The notes under the pieces are model-generated. The model was not told where the DNA came from. It saw only the letters and a list, made by a program, of their open reading frames with translations, and made no database searches. A stretch of 64,000 nucleotides of DNA, from contig NZ_MPHK01000004.1 of the NCBI RefSeq assembly GCF_001957135.1, positions 62,001-126,000 on the forward strand, in the 5' to 3' direction. Numbering within the stretch: the first letter of the stretch is position 1; each line of letters opens with the position of its first letter. Of this stretch, positions 27,891 through 36,718 are shown piece after piece. Both the position numbers and the translations under genes were made by a program. Source of the DNA: Shewanella sp. UCD-KL21 (GTDB taxonomy: Bacteria; Pseudomonadota; Gammaproteobacteria; Enterobacterales; Shewanellaceae).

Positions 27891-29306
27891 ATGAACATAA
27901 GCGAACAAGTTTGGATCCTTGATGACGACAGCTCGATTCGCTGGGTTTTAGAAAGAGCCTTAGCGGGAGCTAAACTGACAACGGCAAGTTTTGCCGCTGC
28001 AGAGTCGTTATGGCAAGCCTTAGAAATATCTCAGCCTATTGTCATCGTCTCTGATATCCGTATGCCGGGTACCGATGGCTTAACCTTGCTTGATCGCTTG
28101 CAGATGCACTATCCGCATATTCCGGTGATCATCATGACGGCTCACTCAGATCTGGATAGTGCCGTCAGTGCCTATCAAGCAGGGGCTTTTGAATATTTGC
28201 CAAAGCCTTTTGATATTGATGAAGCCATTGCACTGGTAGAGCGCGCCCTGACCCATGCCACCGAGCAAGTACCGCCGCCTGCAGCTGAGCCTGAAAAGCT
28301 TAAAACACCAGAAATTATTGGTGAAGCACCGTCAATGCAGGAGGTGTTTCGCGCCATTGGCCGTTTATCTCGCTCATCAATTAGCGTACTTATTAACGGC
28401 CAGTCAGGTACCGGTAAAGAGTTAGTTGCTGGGGCTCTGCATAAACACAGCCCCCGTAAAGAAAGCCCCTTTATTGCCCTTAACATGGCGGCTATTCCAA
28501 AAGATTTGATTGAGTCTGAGTTATTTGGCCATGAAAAAGGCGCCTTTACTGGTGCAGCTAATGTGCGTCAAGGGCGCTTTGAGCAAGCCAATGGCGGGAC
28601 TTTATTCTTAGATGAAATTGGTGATATGCCATTAGATGTGCAAACCCGTCTGTTGCGGGTTTTGGCTGATGGACAATTTTATCGGGTTGGCGGTCACATT
28701 GCGGTGCAAGTTGATGTACGTATTATTGCTGCAACCCACCAAGACTTAGAGTTACTGGTGCAAAAAGGCGATTTCCGTGAAGATTTATTTCACCGTCTCA
28801 ATGTTATAAGAGTACATTTACCACCGCTTTCTCAACGCCGTGAAGATATTACTCAGTTAGCAAGCCATTTCCTCGCCACTGCTGCCAAAGAGATCGGCGT
28901 TGAGCCGAAAATCCTCACTAAAGAAACCGCTAAAAAACTTGAGCAACTGCCGTGGCCGGGTAATGTGCGTCAGCTTGAAAATACCTGCCGCTGGTTAACT
29001 GTGATGGCATCGGGGCAAGAAATCCTGCCTCAGGATTTACCGCCTGAGCTGCTAAAAGATCCCATCAGTGCCAGCGAGCGTGTTAATGGTGTTTCTGATT
29101 GGCAAATGGCGCTGACCCAATGGATTGATGAAAAGCTCTCTGCCGGTGAAAGTGATTTATTAACTAAAGTACAACCTGCCTTTGAGCGTATTTTACTAGA
29201 AACCGCGCTCAAGCATACTCAAGGCCATAAACAAGAAGCCGCTAAGCGTTTAGGTTGGGGACGTAACACCTTAACCCGCAAACTAAAAGAACTTGAAATG
29301 GATTAA
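27891..29306 (+). CDS. glnG: Nitrogen regulator NtrC (GlnG)
   Basis: Sigma-54 activator of nitrogen-limitation genes. The receiver domain carries the phospho-Asp in IVSDIRMPGTDG (near residue 54). The AAA+ domain has Walker A GQSGTGKELVAGA, the GAFTGA loop that contacts sigma-54, and LFLDEIGDMP. The C-terminal Fis-type helix-turn-helix is KQEAAKRLGWGRNTLTRKL. The 471-residue length is normal. It follows glnL by 30 bases. The NtrC sites at glnA and glnL identify two likely local targets. Confidence 0.96.
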   Translation: MNISEQVWILDDDSSIRWVLERALAGAKLTTASFAAAESLWQALEISQPIVIVSDIRMPGTDGLTLLDRLQMHYPHIPVIIMTAHSDLDSAVSAYQAGAFEYLPKPFDIDEAIALVERALTHATEQVPPPAAEPEKLKTPEIIGEAPSMQEVFRAIGRLSRSSISVLINGQSGTGKELVAGALHKHSPRKESPFIALNMAAIPKDLIESELFGHEKGAFTGAANVRQGRFEQANGGTLFLDEIGDMPLDVQTRLLRVLADGQFYRVGGHIAVQVDVRIIAATHQDLELLVQKGDFREDLFHRLNVIRVHLPPLSQRREDITQLASHFLATAAKEIGVEPKILTKETAKKLEQLPWPGNVRQLENTCRWLTVMASGQEILPQDLPPELLKDPISASERVNGVSDWQMALTQWIDEKLSAGESDLLTKVQPAFERILLETALKHTQGHKQEAAKRLGWGRNTLTRKLKELEMD

Positions 29307-29326
29307 AGTCCTGCTTATTTCGGCCT

Positions 29327-29366
29327 AAAAGGAGTCCTATTTCGATAATGAAATGACTCCTTTTTT
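29327..29366 (+). terminator. Rho-independent terminator after glnG
   Basis: Long hairpin AAAAGGAGTC ... GACTCCTTTT with an inner ATTTC/GAAAT pairing and a T-run. Confidence 0.88.
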
Positions 29367-29526
29367 ATGACGATATTGATTTAGTTTTTTAGTTTAAGCA
29401 CTATTAACTTAAGGTATCTGCATTATTAATTTAGAGTATAAGCATTAATCAGAGCTTCAAATATGGAGCGAGTAATAACTCTTAATTACCACCAACACAT
29501 GAGCTGTAACGCCGCTAAGTGTAAGA

Positions 29527-29547
29527 ATAAGTATAAGTATAAGTATA
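29527..29547. repeat. ATAAGT hexamer tandem repeat
   Basis: Three full copies of ATAAGT followed by ATA, about 30 bases before gntK. The spacing region of gntK could vary by slippage. Confidence 0.75.
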
Positions 29548-29575
29548 TCGCTTAACATAACTGCAAGGACTGAAA

Positions 29576-30091
29576 ATGGCCGCAAAAAGCATTATTGTCA
29601 TGGGCGTATGCGCCAGCGGAAAGAGTAGCATTGCTGCCCGCTTAGCTGATGTTATCAAGGCTAAGTTTATTGACGGTGATGATCTGCACCCTAAAGCCAA
29701 TATCATCAAAATGGCCAAGGGCGAAGCGCTCAATGATGCTGACCGCGCCCCTTGGCTTGAGCGCATAAGGGATGCAGCATTTAGCATTGAACAAAAAAAT
29801 GAAACCGCTGTGATTGTCTGTTCAGCATTAAAACAAAGCTATCGCCAGCAAATACGCGAAGGCAATAATCATGTGGTTTTTCTGTATCTTGAAGGCAGTT
29901 ACCAACTCATTTTACAAAGAATTCAAGCCCGTAATGGCCATTTTATGAAAGCTGACATGCTTGATAGCCAATTTGCCATCTTAGAAGATCCAAGCAATGA
30001 GCCTGGAGTGATCACAGTCAATATCGATAATTCTATTGAAGCCATTGTCCAGCAAGCCGTAAACGCTTTAACCGAGTTAGCATCAAGCTAA
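29576..30091 (+). CDS. gntK: Gluconokinase
   Basis: Phosphorylates gluconate to 6-phosphogluconate, feeding the Entner-Doudoroff and pentose phosphate pathways. The 171-residue protein has the P-loop MGVCASGKSSIA (near residues 9-20), the GntK signature FIDGDDLHPKANIIKMAKG, and the ALKQSYRQQIREG and YLEGSYQLILQRI segments. The length and motifs are standard. The start has AAGGA. No gluconate transporter or dehydratase lies nearby, so the gene is isolated here. Confidence 0.93.
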   Translation: MAAKSIIVMGVCASGKSSIAARLADVIKAKFIDGDDLHPKANIIKMAKGEALNDADRAPWLERIRDAAFSIEQKNETAVIVCSALKQSYRQQIREGNNHVVFLYLEGSYQLILQRIQARNGHFMKADMLDSQFAILEDPSNEPGVITVNIDNSIEAIVQQAVNALTELASS

Positions 30092-30143
30092 TATTAACCT
30101 TAAGCATTATTTCGACCTTTCGCACATCGCTGGATTATGATGT

Positions 30144-30177
30144 AAAAAAGCCTTAACTGCATTGCAGTTAAGGCTTG
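30144..30177 (-). terminator. Rho-independent terminator between gntK and fieF
   Basis: Stem AAGCCTTAACTGC / GCAGTTAAGGCTT with a 3-base loop; the T-run is on the minus strand, so it mainly serves fieF, though it may serve both. Confidence 0.85.
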
Positions 30178-30241
30178 TTATTTGGCTAATATTGCCCTTG
30201 ATAGCAACAGTATTATCAACTGCAATTTATGTCATCAGCCA

Positions 30242-31111
30242 TTAAATCGGGTCTTGGTGAATAATCACTTCGGCATCTTCAAACTCTGCCCGTAAGCGGT
30301 TTTCAGTACCGTCGGTAATTTCGTGGGCTTCAAGTAATAACAGCTGCCCATTTAATTCAATATGAAATTGAATGAAGGTGGTTTTACCGGCCTGACGCGT
30401 CCGTAAATCATGAATGCCATTTACTCGCGGATCTGCGGTGGCAATGGCAACAATCTGCGCCCGAGTGTCCTCATCCAGCTCCCGATCCAATAACGACTGA
30501 ACCGAGCGATACGCTAAATCAAACGCTTGATGACCAATGTATAAGGCAATCAAAACCGCAAACAAGCCATCAGCCCACCACCAGCCATATTGTGCTAATA
30601 CCAGTGCCAACAATACTGCGCCGTTTAAAAATAAATCAGACTTATAATGCAATGAATCCGCTTCGACTATGGTGCTGTTGGTCTTGGCTAAGGCTTTTTT
30701 CTGCAGTATCACCAAGGCAAAAGTCATGACCAAGGCAATAATGGAGACAATCACCCCAAGGCCTGCATGGGTCACTTCTACCGGATTAATTAACCGTTCA
30801 CCACCATAAAACATCAACAAAAATGCTGAGCCTAAGATGAAAGCTGATTGGGCAAGTGATGCGAGAGGTTCGGCTTTACCATGACCATATCGATGGTCGT
30901 CATCAGCGGGTAAAATGGCATAGCGAATAGCGATGAAATTCACAATGGATGCTAAGGCATCAGCAAAGGAGTCAGTAAGGGAAGCTAACATACTCGCCGA
31001 CCCTGAATAGAGCCAAGCGAGTAGTTTTATCACGATCAGGATTAACGCTGTTGCCACCGCGGCTCGGCTGGCAAGTTTTACCCAAAAATCGTATTCAGAT
31101 TCTGCAGTCAT
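30242..31111 (-). CDS. fieF: Cation diffusion facilitator FieF (Zn/Fe efflux)
   Basis: Inner-membrane antiporter that exports divalent metals in exchange for protons. The 289-residue length equals that of the family. The metal-site helices include SLTDSFADALASIVNF and HRYGHGKAEPLASLAQ, with the paired acids at DxxxD positions, and a cytoplasmic C-terminal domain follows (residues 210-289). The neighbouring CpxP gene and the cpxRA pair repeat the fieF-cpxP-cpxRA order of E. coli. Confidence 0.93.
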   Translation of the reverse strand: MTAESEYDFWVKLASRAAVATALILIVIKLLAWLYSGSASMLASLTDSFADALASIVNFIAIRYAILPADDDHRYGHGKAEPLASLAQSAFILGSAFLLMFYGGERLINPVEVTHAGLGVIVSIIALVMTFALVILQKKALAKTNSTIVEADSLHYKSDLFLNGAVLLALVLAQYGWWWADGLFAVLIALYIGHQAFDLAYRSVQSLLDRELDEDTRAQIVAIATADPRVNGIHDLRTRQAGKTTFIQFHIELNGQLLLLEAHEITDGTENRLRAEFEDAEVIIHQDPI

Positions 31112-31176
31112 AATAGAGAAAACACTAGTAATTAAGCCATTTAGTTAATCTCTATTATAGCGGAGTCTTGGTTTAA

Positions 31177-31683
31177 TTAACGAGAACCTTTACCTTTTAC
31201 CTTGGTAAAGCGTGATTCAAATTTCTGTTGCTGCTCTTCTGTCAAAATTTGATAGATTTCATTTTGCATTTTGAAGAAATTCATCATTTGTTGTGTTTGC
31301 TTCGCCTGCTTAGCAGCAATGATTTGCTCAGCTTGAGACTCATTAAAGTTGGCATCAGTAATTAACGCTAACATGTCTGCTTTATGTGCACTGCGCTGTT
31401 CTGCTGAAGGACGCTCGCCTTTTTCAGCTTTGTACTTAGCCATAATCGCTTTAACGTCAGTCTTTTGCGCTTCGGTAAGGTCTAAAGAACGTAGCATTTT
31501 ACGTACGCCTTTATGCATGCTTTTACCGTGATGCTTGCCGCCGTGAGCACGTTCACCTTTTTGGGTTTGCTCAGTTTTAACTGAGGTATCTGCAGGCTCT
31601 GCGGCATAAAGTTGACCAGCTAATAATGCTGATGATGCTACTAGAGCTAAAACGCTGCTTTTCATCTTTAATCGTGTTTTCAT
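31177..31683 (-). CDS. cpxP: CpxP/Spy family periplasmic stress protein
   Basis: A 168-residue protein with a signal peptide (SSVLALVASSALLAGQLYA), a His/Lys-rich linker, and two LTxxQ motifs (LDLTEAQKTDVKAIM and ILTEEQQQKF). This is the CpxP/Spy fold, a cradle-shaped chaperone that also damps the Cpx response. The chosen name rests on its place between fieF and cpxRA; Spy itself is an alternative. AGGTGAG precedes the ATG. A perfect CpxR site lies about 225 bases upstream. Confidence 0.85.
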   Translation of the reverse strand: MKTRLKMKSSVLALVASSALLAGQLYAAEPADTSVKTEQTQKGERAHGGKHHGKSMHKGVRKMLRSLDLTEAQKTDVKAIMAKYKAEKGERPSAEQRSAHKADMLALITDANFNESQAEQIIAAKQAKQTQQMMNFFKMQNEIYQILTEEQQQKFESRFTKVKGKGSR

Positions 31684-31908
31684 AATCTCACCTTTTATCT
31701 CAAGTTATTGAACCCGCTAAGACCGACGGTTAACCATTTAATCCATTAAATGTAACCAATCAAAAACTCACCTTAGGCTCAAAATCGTTTGCGTTGTCAG
31801 CATGAAAATGAACATCGCACTGATAACGGGAACTGGGGTCACCTACATCTTGTTTCGTAGGAATGAAATAAGTTTAGCGAATGCAATGTCAATGAGGGTG
31901 TTGGCTCA

Positions 31909-31923
31909 GTAAAAAAATGTAAA
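31909..31923 (+). promoter_or_regulatory. CpxR binding site
   Basis: GTAAA-AAAAT-GTAAA matches the CpxR consensus GTAAA-N5-GTAAA with no mismatch, in the divergent spacer of the Cpx locus. It could control cpxP, the plus-strand gene, or both. Confidence 0.75.
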
Positions 31924-32160
31924 GACCATTTTCTAATCAATACACATCTTGTTATTCAATAAAATTGCCCATAATCACGACCTCGATGCAGAGAATGGGA
32001 GCAAGCTCACGTATTAAAGGTTTGATCATTTTCATAATGAACAAAGTTACACTTGTAACATCAAAGTTAGCGCTAAGTAGTTAACATTATGAGACATTAG
32101 CTTTATAGCGAGCGCGACTTATCAGAGATAATTTAAGCGCATGTGAAAAATGATAGCTGC

Positions 32161-32217
32161 TATGAGTGGCAGACTAAAGTTATGAGTGACTGCTGCGCGT
32201 ACATGTTATGAGTGACT
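32161..32217. repeat. TATGAGTG direct repeats
   Basis: TATGAGTG occurs at 32161, 32181 and 32207; the last two extend to GTTATGAGTGACT. They are 33-90 bases upstream of the thioredoxin/DsbD-like gene and may be operator repeats or a small duplication. Confidence 0.6.
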
Positions 32218-32249
32218 AAATGCGGTAAATGATTGAATTGAGGTTATGG

Positions 32250-33692
32250 ATGAACAAAGTTGTCAGCAATATCATTTTTATTGGTAGTTTATTATTTTCT
32301 GTCTGTGGTTTTGCACAAAGTAACGTGACACCCAGCCCGCACGAACCCAATGCCAATATTTGGGTTAATCAAACCCAAGCGGGCCCCGAGATTAACTTAC
32401 ACTTTTTTTGGTCTTCGACCTGCCCACATTGTAAGGAGGCTCACCCTTTTATAGATGCCTTAGCTGAGCGCTACAGTTGGATTCATTTACAAGATTACCT
32501 TATCAGCGAGCCCGGTAGTGTCGACAAACTCATGGCCGTGGGCGAATTAACTGGGGTTGAACCCAAGTCAGTGCCTTATTTCGCCGTCTGTGGTGAAGCC
32601 ATTGCTGGCTACAACAGCCATGATGTCACCGGACGCTATATTCTGCAGCGCCTAGAGGCTTGTTATCAACGAAATGCAGGCAGCTTGCCAACCAAAGACT
32701 TAATGGCAGATTTCTATACCGATAAAACCGCTGCTAATAGTCCGCTTTTTGAAACCTGTGCTGATGATTCAAATCCAAATAACCCCGGCACTTGTGGGAT
32801 GAACTTTAGTACGACTACTGGCGAACAAGCAAAACTTGATTCAACGCCACATATCCAGCCCGTAGATATTCCATTAATTGGTGCAGTACAACCAGAGCAA
32901 ATGTCACTTCCGGTGTTGACCTTAGTCCTCGCTGGCGTCGATGCCTTTAACCCCTGCGCATTTTTCGTCTTACTATTTTTGCTTAGCATTATGGTGAATG
33001 CCGGTAGTCGCGGCCGCATGTTATTAGTGGGCGGTATCTTTGTGTTTTTCTCAGGCTTTATTTACTTTATCTTTATGAGCGCGTGGCTCAACTTATTCCA
33101 GTTACTTGGCGGTGGTGATGGCGGTTGGATAATTACTGGCGCAGGAGTTATCGCACTGGTGGCGGCTATCGTCAATATTAAAGATTTCTTCTTTGGTAAA
33201 GGCGATGTCAGTTTGTCTATGTCAGTTGAAAACCGTGGCAGCTTAATCAAACGCATGGGCAAATTATCTAAAGCCAGCTCTTTACCAAGCTTAATTTTGG
33301 GTTCGGCATTACTGGCGATTATGGCCAATGCTTACGAGCTACTCTGCACCGCGGGTTTCCCGATGATTTACACCTCAGTGTTATCAATTTCAGGGGTAGA
33401 TACCGTGCAGCGCTATTTATACCTCATCGCTTATAACCTTATCTATATCATTCCATTAGCGACAATTGTCATCGTTTTTGCTGCCACATTAGGTAAACGT
33501 AAGCTCACCGAAAAAGAAGGTGAAGTACTTAAATTAATGTCTGGGATCATGATGCTAGGCTTAGGCAGCATGTTGGTCATTAACCCTATGGCGCTGCAAA
33601 ACGTGGTGTTCTCTGTTGGGTTAATTGCCGGCTCAATTTTACTTACTTACATTGTGGTAAAAATTAAGCGCTATAAGCAAAAAGCCGTCTAA
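32250..33692 (+). CDS. Exported thioredoxin domain fused to a DsbD-like membrane domain
   Basis: A 480-residue protein: signal peptide (IIFIGSLLFSVCGFAQS), then a periplasmic thioredoxin-like domain with the CxxC motif CPHC in FFWSSTCPHCKEAHPF (near residue 60) and a cis-Pro in KSVPYF. A linker with two more Cys follows, then about six transmembrane helices with DAFNPCAFFVLLFLLS and YELLCTAGFPMIY. The two membrane Cys resemble the pair in the CcdA/DsbD beta domain, so it probably moves electrons across the inner membrane. ATG 32250 has GAGG at 32240-32243 and fits the signal peptide. It sits between cpxP and cpxRA. Confidence 0.82.
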   Translation: MNKVVSNIIFIGSLLFSVCGFAQSNVTPSPHEPNANIWVNQTQAGPEINLHFFWSSTCPHCKEAHPFIDALAERYSWIHLQDYLISEPGSVDKLMAVGELTGVEPKSVPYFAVCGEAIAGYNSHDVTGRYILQRLEACYQRNAGSLPTKDLMADFYTDKTAANSPLFETCADDSNPNNPGTCGMNFSTTTGEQAKLDSTPHIQPVDIPLIGAVQPEQMSLPVLTLVLAGVDAFNPCAFFVLLFLLSIMVNAGSRGRMLLVGGIFVFFSGFIYFIFMSAWLNLFQLLGGGDGGWIITGAGVIALVAAIVNIKDFFFGKGDVSLSMSVENRGSLIKRMGKLSKASSLPSLILGSALLAIMANAYELLCTAGFPMIYTSVLSISGVDTVQRYLYLIAYNLIYIIPLATIVIVFAATLGKRKLTEKEGEVLKLMSGIMMLGLGSMLVINPMALQNVVFSVGLIAGSILLTYIVVKIKRYKQKAV

Positions 33693-33717
33693 TTTTTTAT
33701 CTAGTAACATTATCAAT

Positions 33718-33747
33718 GCGAGTGCTATTGCGTGGCACTCGCTTTTT
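33718..33747 (+). terminator. Rho-independent terminator before cpxR
   Basis: Stem GCGAGTGC / GCACTCGC followed by a T-run. It separates the thioredoxin/DsbD-like gene from cpxRA. Confidence 0.85.
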
Positions 33748-33918
33748 GCTATTTTGATTAGACTGGCAAGCTTGGTTTATTGCTTGTTCCAGCCCATTTA
33801 TAGCGATCACGAAACAATAACCACAGCTTAGTTGGCCAATATGTAAAAGAGTGCAATGTTGCTAAACTTGGCTACTCATTCGTTATATAGTGAATGCTTA
33901 TTATTGAGCGAGGATCCC

Positions 33919-34605
33919 ATGAGTCGAATTTTATTAGTCGATGATGACGCAGGTTTATCAGAGTTATTAGCCCAGCTTTTAGAGCTAGAAGGCTTTGAAT
34001 TAACTCAAGCATTTGATGGTCAGCAAGGGCTAGATTTTGCGCAGAATCAAGATTTTGATTTAATCTTATTAGACGTCATGCTGCCAAAACTCAATGGTTT
34101 TGAAGTGCTGCGCGCCCTGCGCACCCAAAAGCAAACTCCAGTGCTGATGCTTACCGCTAGAGGCGATGAAATTGACCGAGTAGTGGGCTTAGAGATTGGC
34201 GCTGATGACTACCTACCAAAGCCGTTTAACGATCGTGAATTAGTGGCCCGTATACGCGCTATTTTACGCCGTTCTAGCCTCACTCAAGCAGATAATGGCG
34301 CCCAAGATACCATTAGCTTTGGTGATTTAAGCTTAGATCAAGCCAGACAAGAGCTGTACTGTAATGATCAGCTTATTATTCTTACCGGCACTGAATTCTC
34401 ACTGCTTCATAGCTTGATCACTCAAGCTGGCGATTTGGTCACTAAAGAGCAGCTCAGTGAAACCGTATTAGGTAAAAAACTGATGCCATTTGACCGCAGT
34501 TTAGACATGCATTTATCCAACCTGCGCAAAAAATTACCTGAACGTCACGATGGTCGCCCTCGTGTTAAAACCATCCGTGGTAAAGGCTATATCTGGATCC
34601 CATAA
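33919..34605 (+). CDS. cpxR: Response regulator CpxR
   Basis: OmpR/PhoB-type regulator of the envelope-stress response. The receiver has the acidic pair in LLVDDDAGLSELL, the phospho-Asp in DLILLDVMLPKLNG, and the K in YLPKPFNDREL; the winged helix ends with SLDMHLSNLRKKL and VKTIRGKGYIW. ATG at 33919 with GAGG at 33908-33911 is chosen over a 21-codon longer frame. The 228-residue length fits. Coupled to cpxA by a TAATG overlap. Confidence 0.93.
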   Translation: MSRILLVDDDAGLSELLAQLLELEGFELTQAFDGQQGLDFAQNQDFDLILLDVMLPKLNGFEVLRALRTQKQTPVLMLTARGDEIDRVVGLEIGADDYLPKPFNDRELVARIRAILRRSSLTQADNGAQDTISFGDLSLDQARQELYCNDQLIILTGTEFSLLHSLITQAGDLVTKEQLSETVLGKKLMPFDRSLDMHLSNLRKKLPERHDGRPRVKTIRGKGYIWIP

Positions 34606-35990
34606 TGATTGAGTTGTCTTCGTTAAATCGTTTATTTGTCAAATTACTGCTGGGCTTTTGGCTTGGCAGTTCTTTAATTATTGGCTTTGTGGCTGTACTG
34701 CCTTTTTTGCAGCAAAGCCATGACAAACAGCCAATGACAGCCAAGCAGCAACAGCTACTTAAGCGCACCGCTAAACCATTTATTGAAGATCCTAAATTAC
34801 TCGAAGATCACAAAGCCTTAAAACGCTTGCATCGCCATCGCAGTCCAAATGGCAAACTGATTAAGTTCTATATCACCAATGATCAAGATCTTGTCATTAA
34901 TAGCAGGCAAGTCCCTAGAACCTTTAGAGAGTTCTTGCTAATTAGTGAAGAATTTAACGCGCCAATGAGCCATCAGTTCCGTGACGAATTGATTTTTGGG
35001 CCTTACAGCTTTACAGCTGGCGATCAGCAATATCGTATCTACAGCCGCGTGCCCGATAACCACCCTAGACCTTGGTTCTTTTTCTTTAATGACCATAAAT
35101 TATTAACCACTATTATCGCCATGATCTTATCTGGCATCTTATGTGGCTTTTTAGCATGGTATTTAGGTAAGCCACTTCGCTCACTTAAGCATAGCTCTAA
35201 CGCCCTTGCTAGCGGCGATTTAAGCGCTCGAGTCGATGACAGTATTGCCGCCAGAGGCGATGAAATGGGTGAGTTAGCACAAGCGTTCAATAGCATGGCT
35301 CAATCTATTGAAACCATGATGCATAACCAGCAGCGCTTAATGGGTGATATCTCCCATGAGCTGCGCACCCCATTAACGCGCTTACAACTCTCTTTAGCGC
35401 TGGCTCGCAAAAAACAGCAAAGCAGTGTCGAGATTGAGCGCATTGGTTATGAAGCTGAGCAGCTAGAAGCCTTGATTGCTGAATTGCTGACTTTATCGCG
35501 GGTGACCATCAGTAATACTGAAAATAAAGTCCATTTAGAGCTTGCCGAGTCTCTCAGTCAAATTCTTGATGATGCTGAGTTTGAGGCCGAGCAACAACAG
35601 AAAAAATTACTCATTGATATACCTGAAGATATCAGCCTTGATCACTACCCTAAAGCGCTTTCTCGGGCCATTGAAAATGTACTACGAAACGGCATCCGCT
35701 ATGCCAATAGTGATATTTCAATCACCGCAGTGAAGCAAAACCAGCAGGTCGTGATCACCATTAAAGATGATGGTTCGGGTATTGAAGACGCTGATTTAGA
35801 AAAAATATTTAAGCCTTTTTATCGCCCTGATAGCTCAAGAGACAGAGAATCAGGTGGTTGGGGCTTAGGTCTGGCGATCACCCAAGCCGCCATCAAGCTC
35901 AATAAAGGCGAGATACATGCCAGCAATATAACCCCCCATGGGCTCAAGGTGGTCATTAGCCTGCCTGAGCGGATCAACAGTGTGAATTGA
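34605..35990 (+). CDS. cpxA: Sensor histidine kinase CpxA
   Basis: Inner-membrane sensor of misfolded envelope proteins. First transmembrane helix near residues 14-34, periplasmic domain to about 160, second helix (LTTIIAMILSGILCGFLAWYL), HAMP region with GDLSARVDD and GDEMGELAQAFNSM, H-box GDISHELRTPLTRLQ, and ATPase motifs ENVLRNGIRYA and GWGLGLAITQAA. The 461 residues are normal for CpxA. The start overlaps the cpxR stop by one base. Confidence 0.93.
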   Translation: MIELSSLNRLFVKLLLGFWLGSSLIIGFVAVLPFLQQSHDKQPMTAKQQQLLKRTAKPFIEDPKLLEDHKALKRLHRHRSPNGKLIKFYITNDQDLVINSRQVPRTFREFLLISEEFNAPMSHQFRDELIFGPYSFTAGDQQYRIYSRVPDNHPRPWFFFFNDHKLLTTIIAMILSGILCGFLAWYLGKPLRSLKHSSNALASGDLSARVDDSIAARGDEMGELAQAFNSMAQSIETMMHNQQRLMGDISHELRTPLTRLQLSLALARKKQQSSVEIERIGYEAEQLEALIAELLTLSRVTISNTENKVHLELAESLSQILDDAEFEAEQQQKKLLIDIPEDISLDHYPKALSRAIENVLRNGIRYANSDISITAVKQNQQVVITIKDDGSGIEDADLEKIFKPFYRPDSSRDRESGGWGLGLAITQAAIKLNKGEIHASNITPHGLKVVISLPERINSVN

Positions 35991-36050
35991 TTACCACCAG
36001 CAGCTGGTTTTGCGTATAATTCCCAGCTCAATCAATGAAGGTAGCTATCC

Positions 36051-36515
36051 ATGTTCCATATTGCGCTTTATGAACCAGAAATTGCCCCTAATACCGGTAA
36101 CATTATCCGTCTTTGTGCCAACAATGGCGCTAAGCTACATTTAATTGAGCCATTAGGCTTTGATTTGGAAGAGAAAAAACTTCGCCGCGCCGGCTTAGAT
36201 TACTCAGATTTAACCAATATCACCCGTCATAAAGATTTTGCCGCTTTCCTTGAAGTCATGGCAGGTAAACGCATTATGGCCTGCACCACCAAAGGCAGCC
36301 GTCCTCATACTGAGCTGTCGTTTGCTGCTGATGATGTATTGTTATTTGGGCCTGAAACCCGCGGTTTACCTATGGATATTATTGAGTCGATTCCCACTGA
36401 GCAGCGCTTACGTATTCCGATGACGGCTAACAGTCGCAGCTTAAACCTGTCTAACTCAGTGGCGATTATTAGCTATGAGGCTTGGCGTCAATTGGACTTT
36501 GCTGGTGCCAGCTAA
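36051..36515 (+). CDS. trmL: tRNA (cytidine(34)-2'-O)-methyltransferase TrmL
   Basis: SPOUT-fold methyltransferase that modifies the wobble base of tRNA-Leu isoacceptors. The 154-residue protein has [17 protein letters not shown], the SAM-loop [10 protein letters not shown] and the knot-end segment [15 protein letters not shown]. The length and all three motifs are standard. It follows cpxA by 60 bases; whether it is cotranscribed with cpxRA is unclear. A TTTAGG repeat lies just after its stop. Confidence 0.95.
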   Translation: MFHIALYEPEIAPNTGNIIRLCANNGAKLHLIEPLGFDLEEKKLRRAGLDYSDLTNITRHKDFAAFLEVMAGKRIMACTTKGSRPHTELSFAADDVLLFGPETRGLPMDIIESIPTEQRLRIPMTANSRSLNLSNSVAIISYEAWRQLDFAGAS

Positions 36516-36531
36516 GTTGTAGGTTTTAGGC

Positions 36532-36561
36532 TTTAGGTTTAGGTTTAGGTTTAGGTTTAGG
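36532..36561. repeat. TTTAGG hexamer tandem repeat
   Basis: Five perfect copies of TTTAGG, with a degenerate copy just before them, about 16 bases after the trmL stop. The sequence is like some eukaryotic telomere repeats, but here it is simply a short slippage-prone array. Confidence 0.9.
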
Positions 36562-36660
36562 TTTTTACCACGGTAAGTTTTAAACATTAATCTGGCTTAT
36601 GTGGTTCAGGCTAAGTGATTCAGACTAAGTGCCTCATCCTAATCACACCATGCAGCCAAC

Positions 36661-36690
36661 AAAAAGCCTCGCAATAGTGCGAGGCTTTAT
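36661..36690 (-). terminator. Rho-independent terminator of the M16 protease operon
   Basis: Stem AAAGCCTCGC / GCGAGGCTTT with a 6-base loop; Ts follow on both strands, with the stronger run on the minus strand. Confidence 0.85.
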
Positions 36691-36718
36691 TATTTAACCC
36701 GTTCCGCGCTGAGACAAC

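Larger units (their letters stand above)
31684..32249. other. Gene-free divergent regulatory region of the Cpx locus
   Basis: A 566-base spacer between cpxP (minus) and the thioredoxin/DsbD-like gene (plus). It holds a CpxR box at 31909-31923, a GTTAC-ACTT-GTAAC palindrome at 32046-32059, and three TATGAGTG direct repeats at 32161-32214. No ORF with support was found in it. Confidence 0.6.

Noticed and set aside
36532..36561. TTTAGG array as a CRISPR or telomere
   Set aside because: Units of six bases without spacers cannot be CRISPR, and the chromosome context is bacterial and internal.
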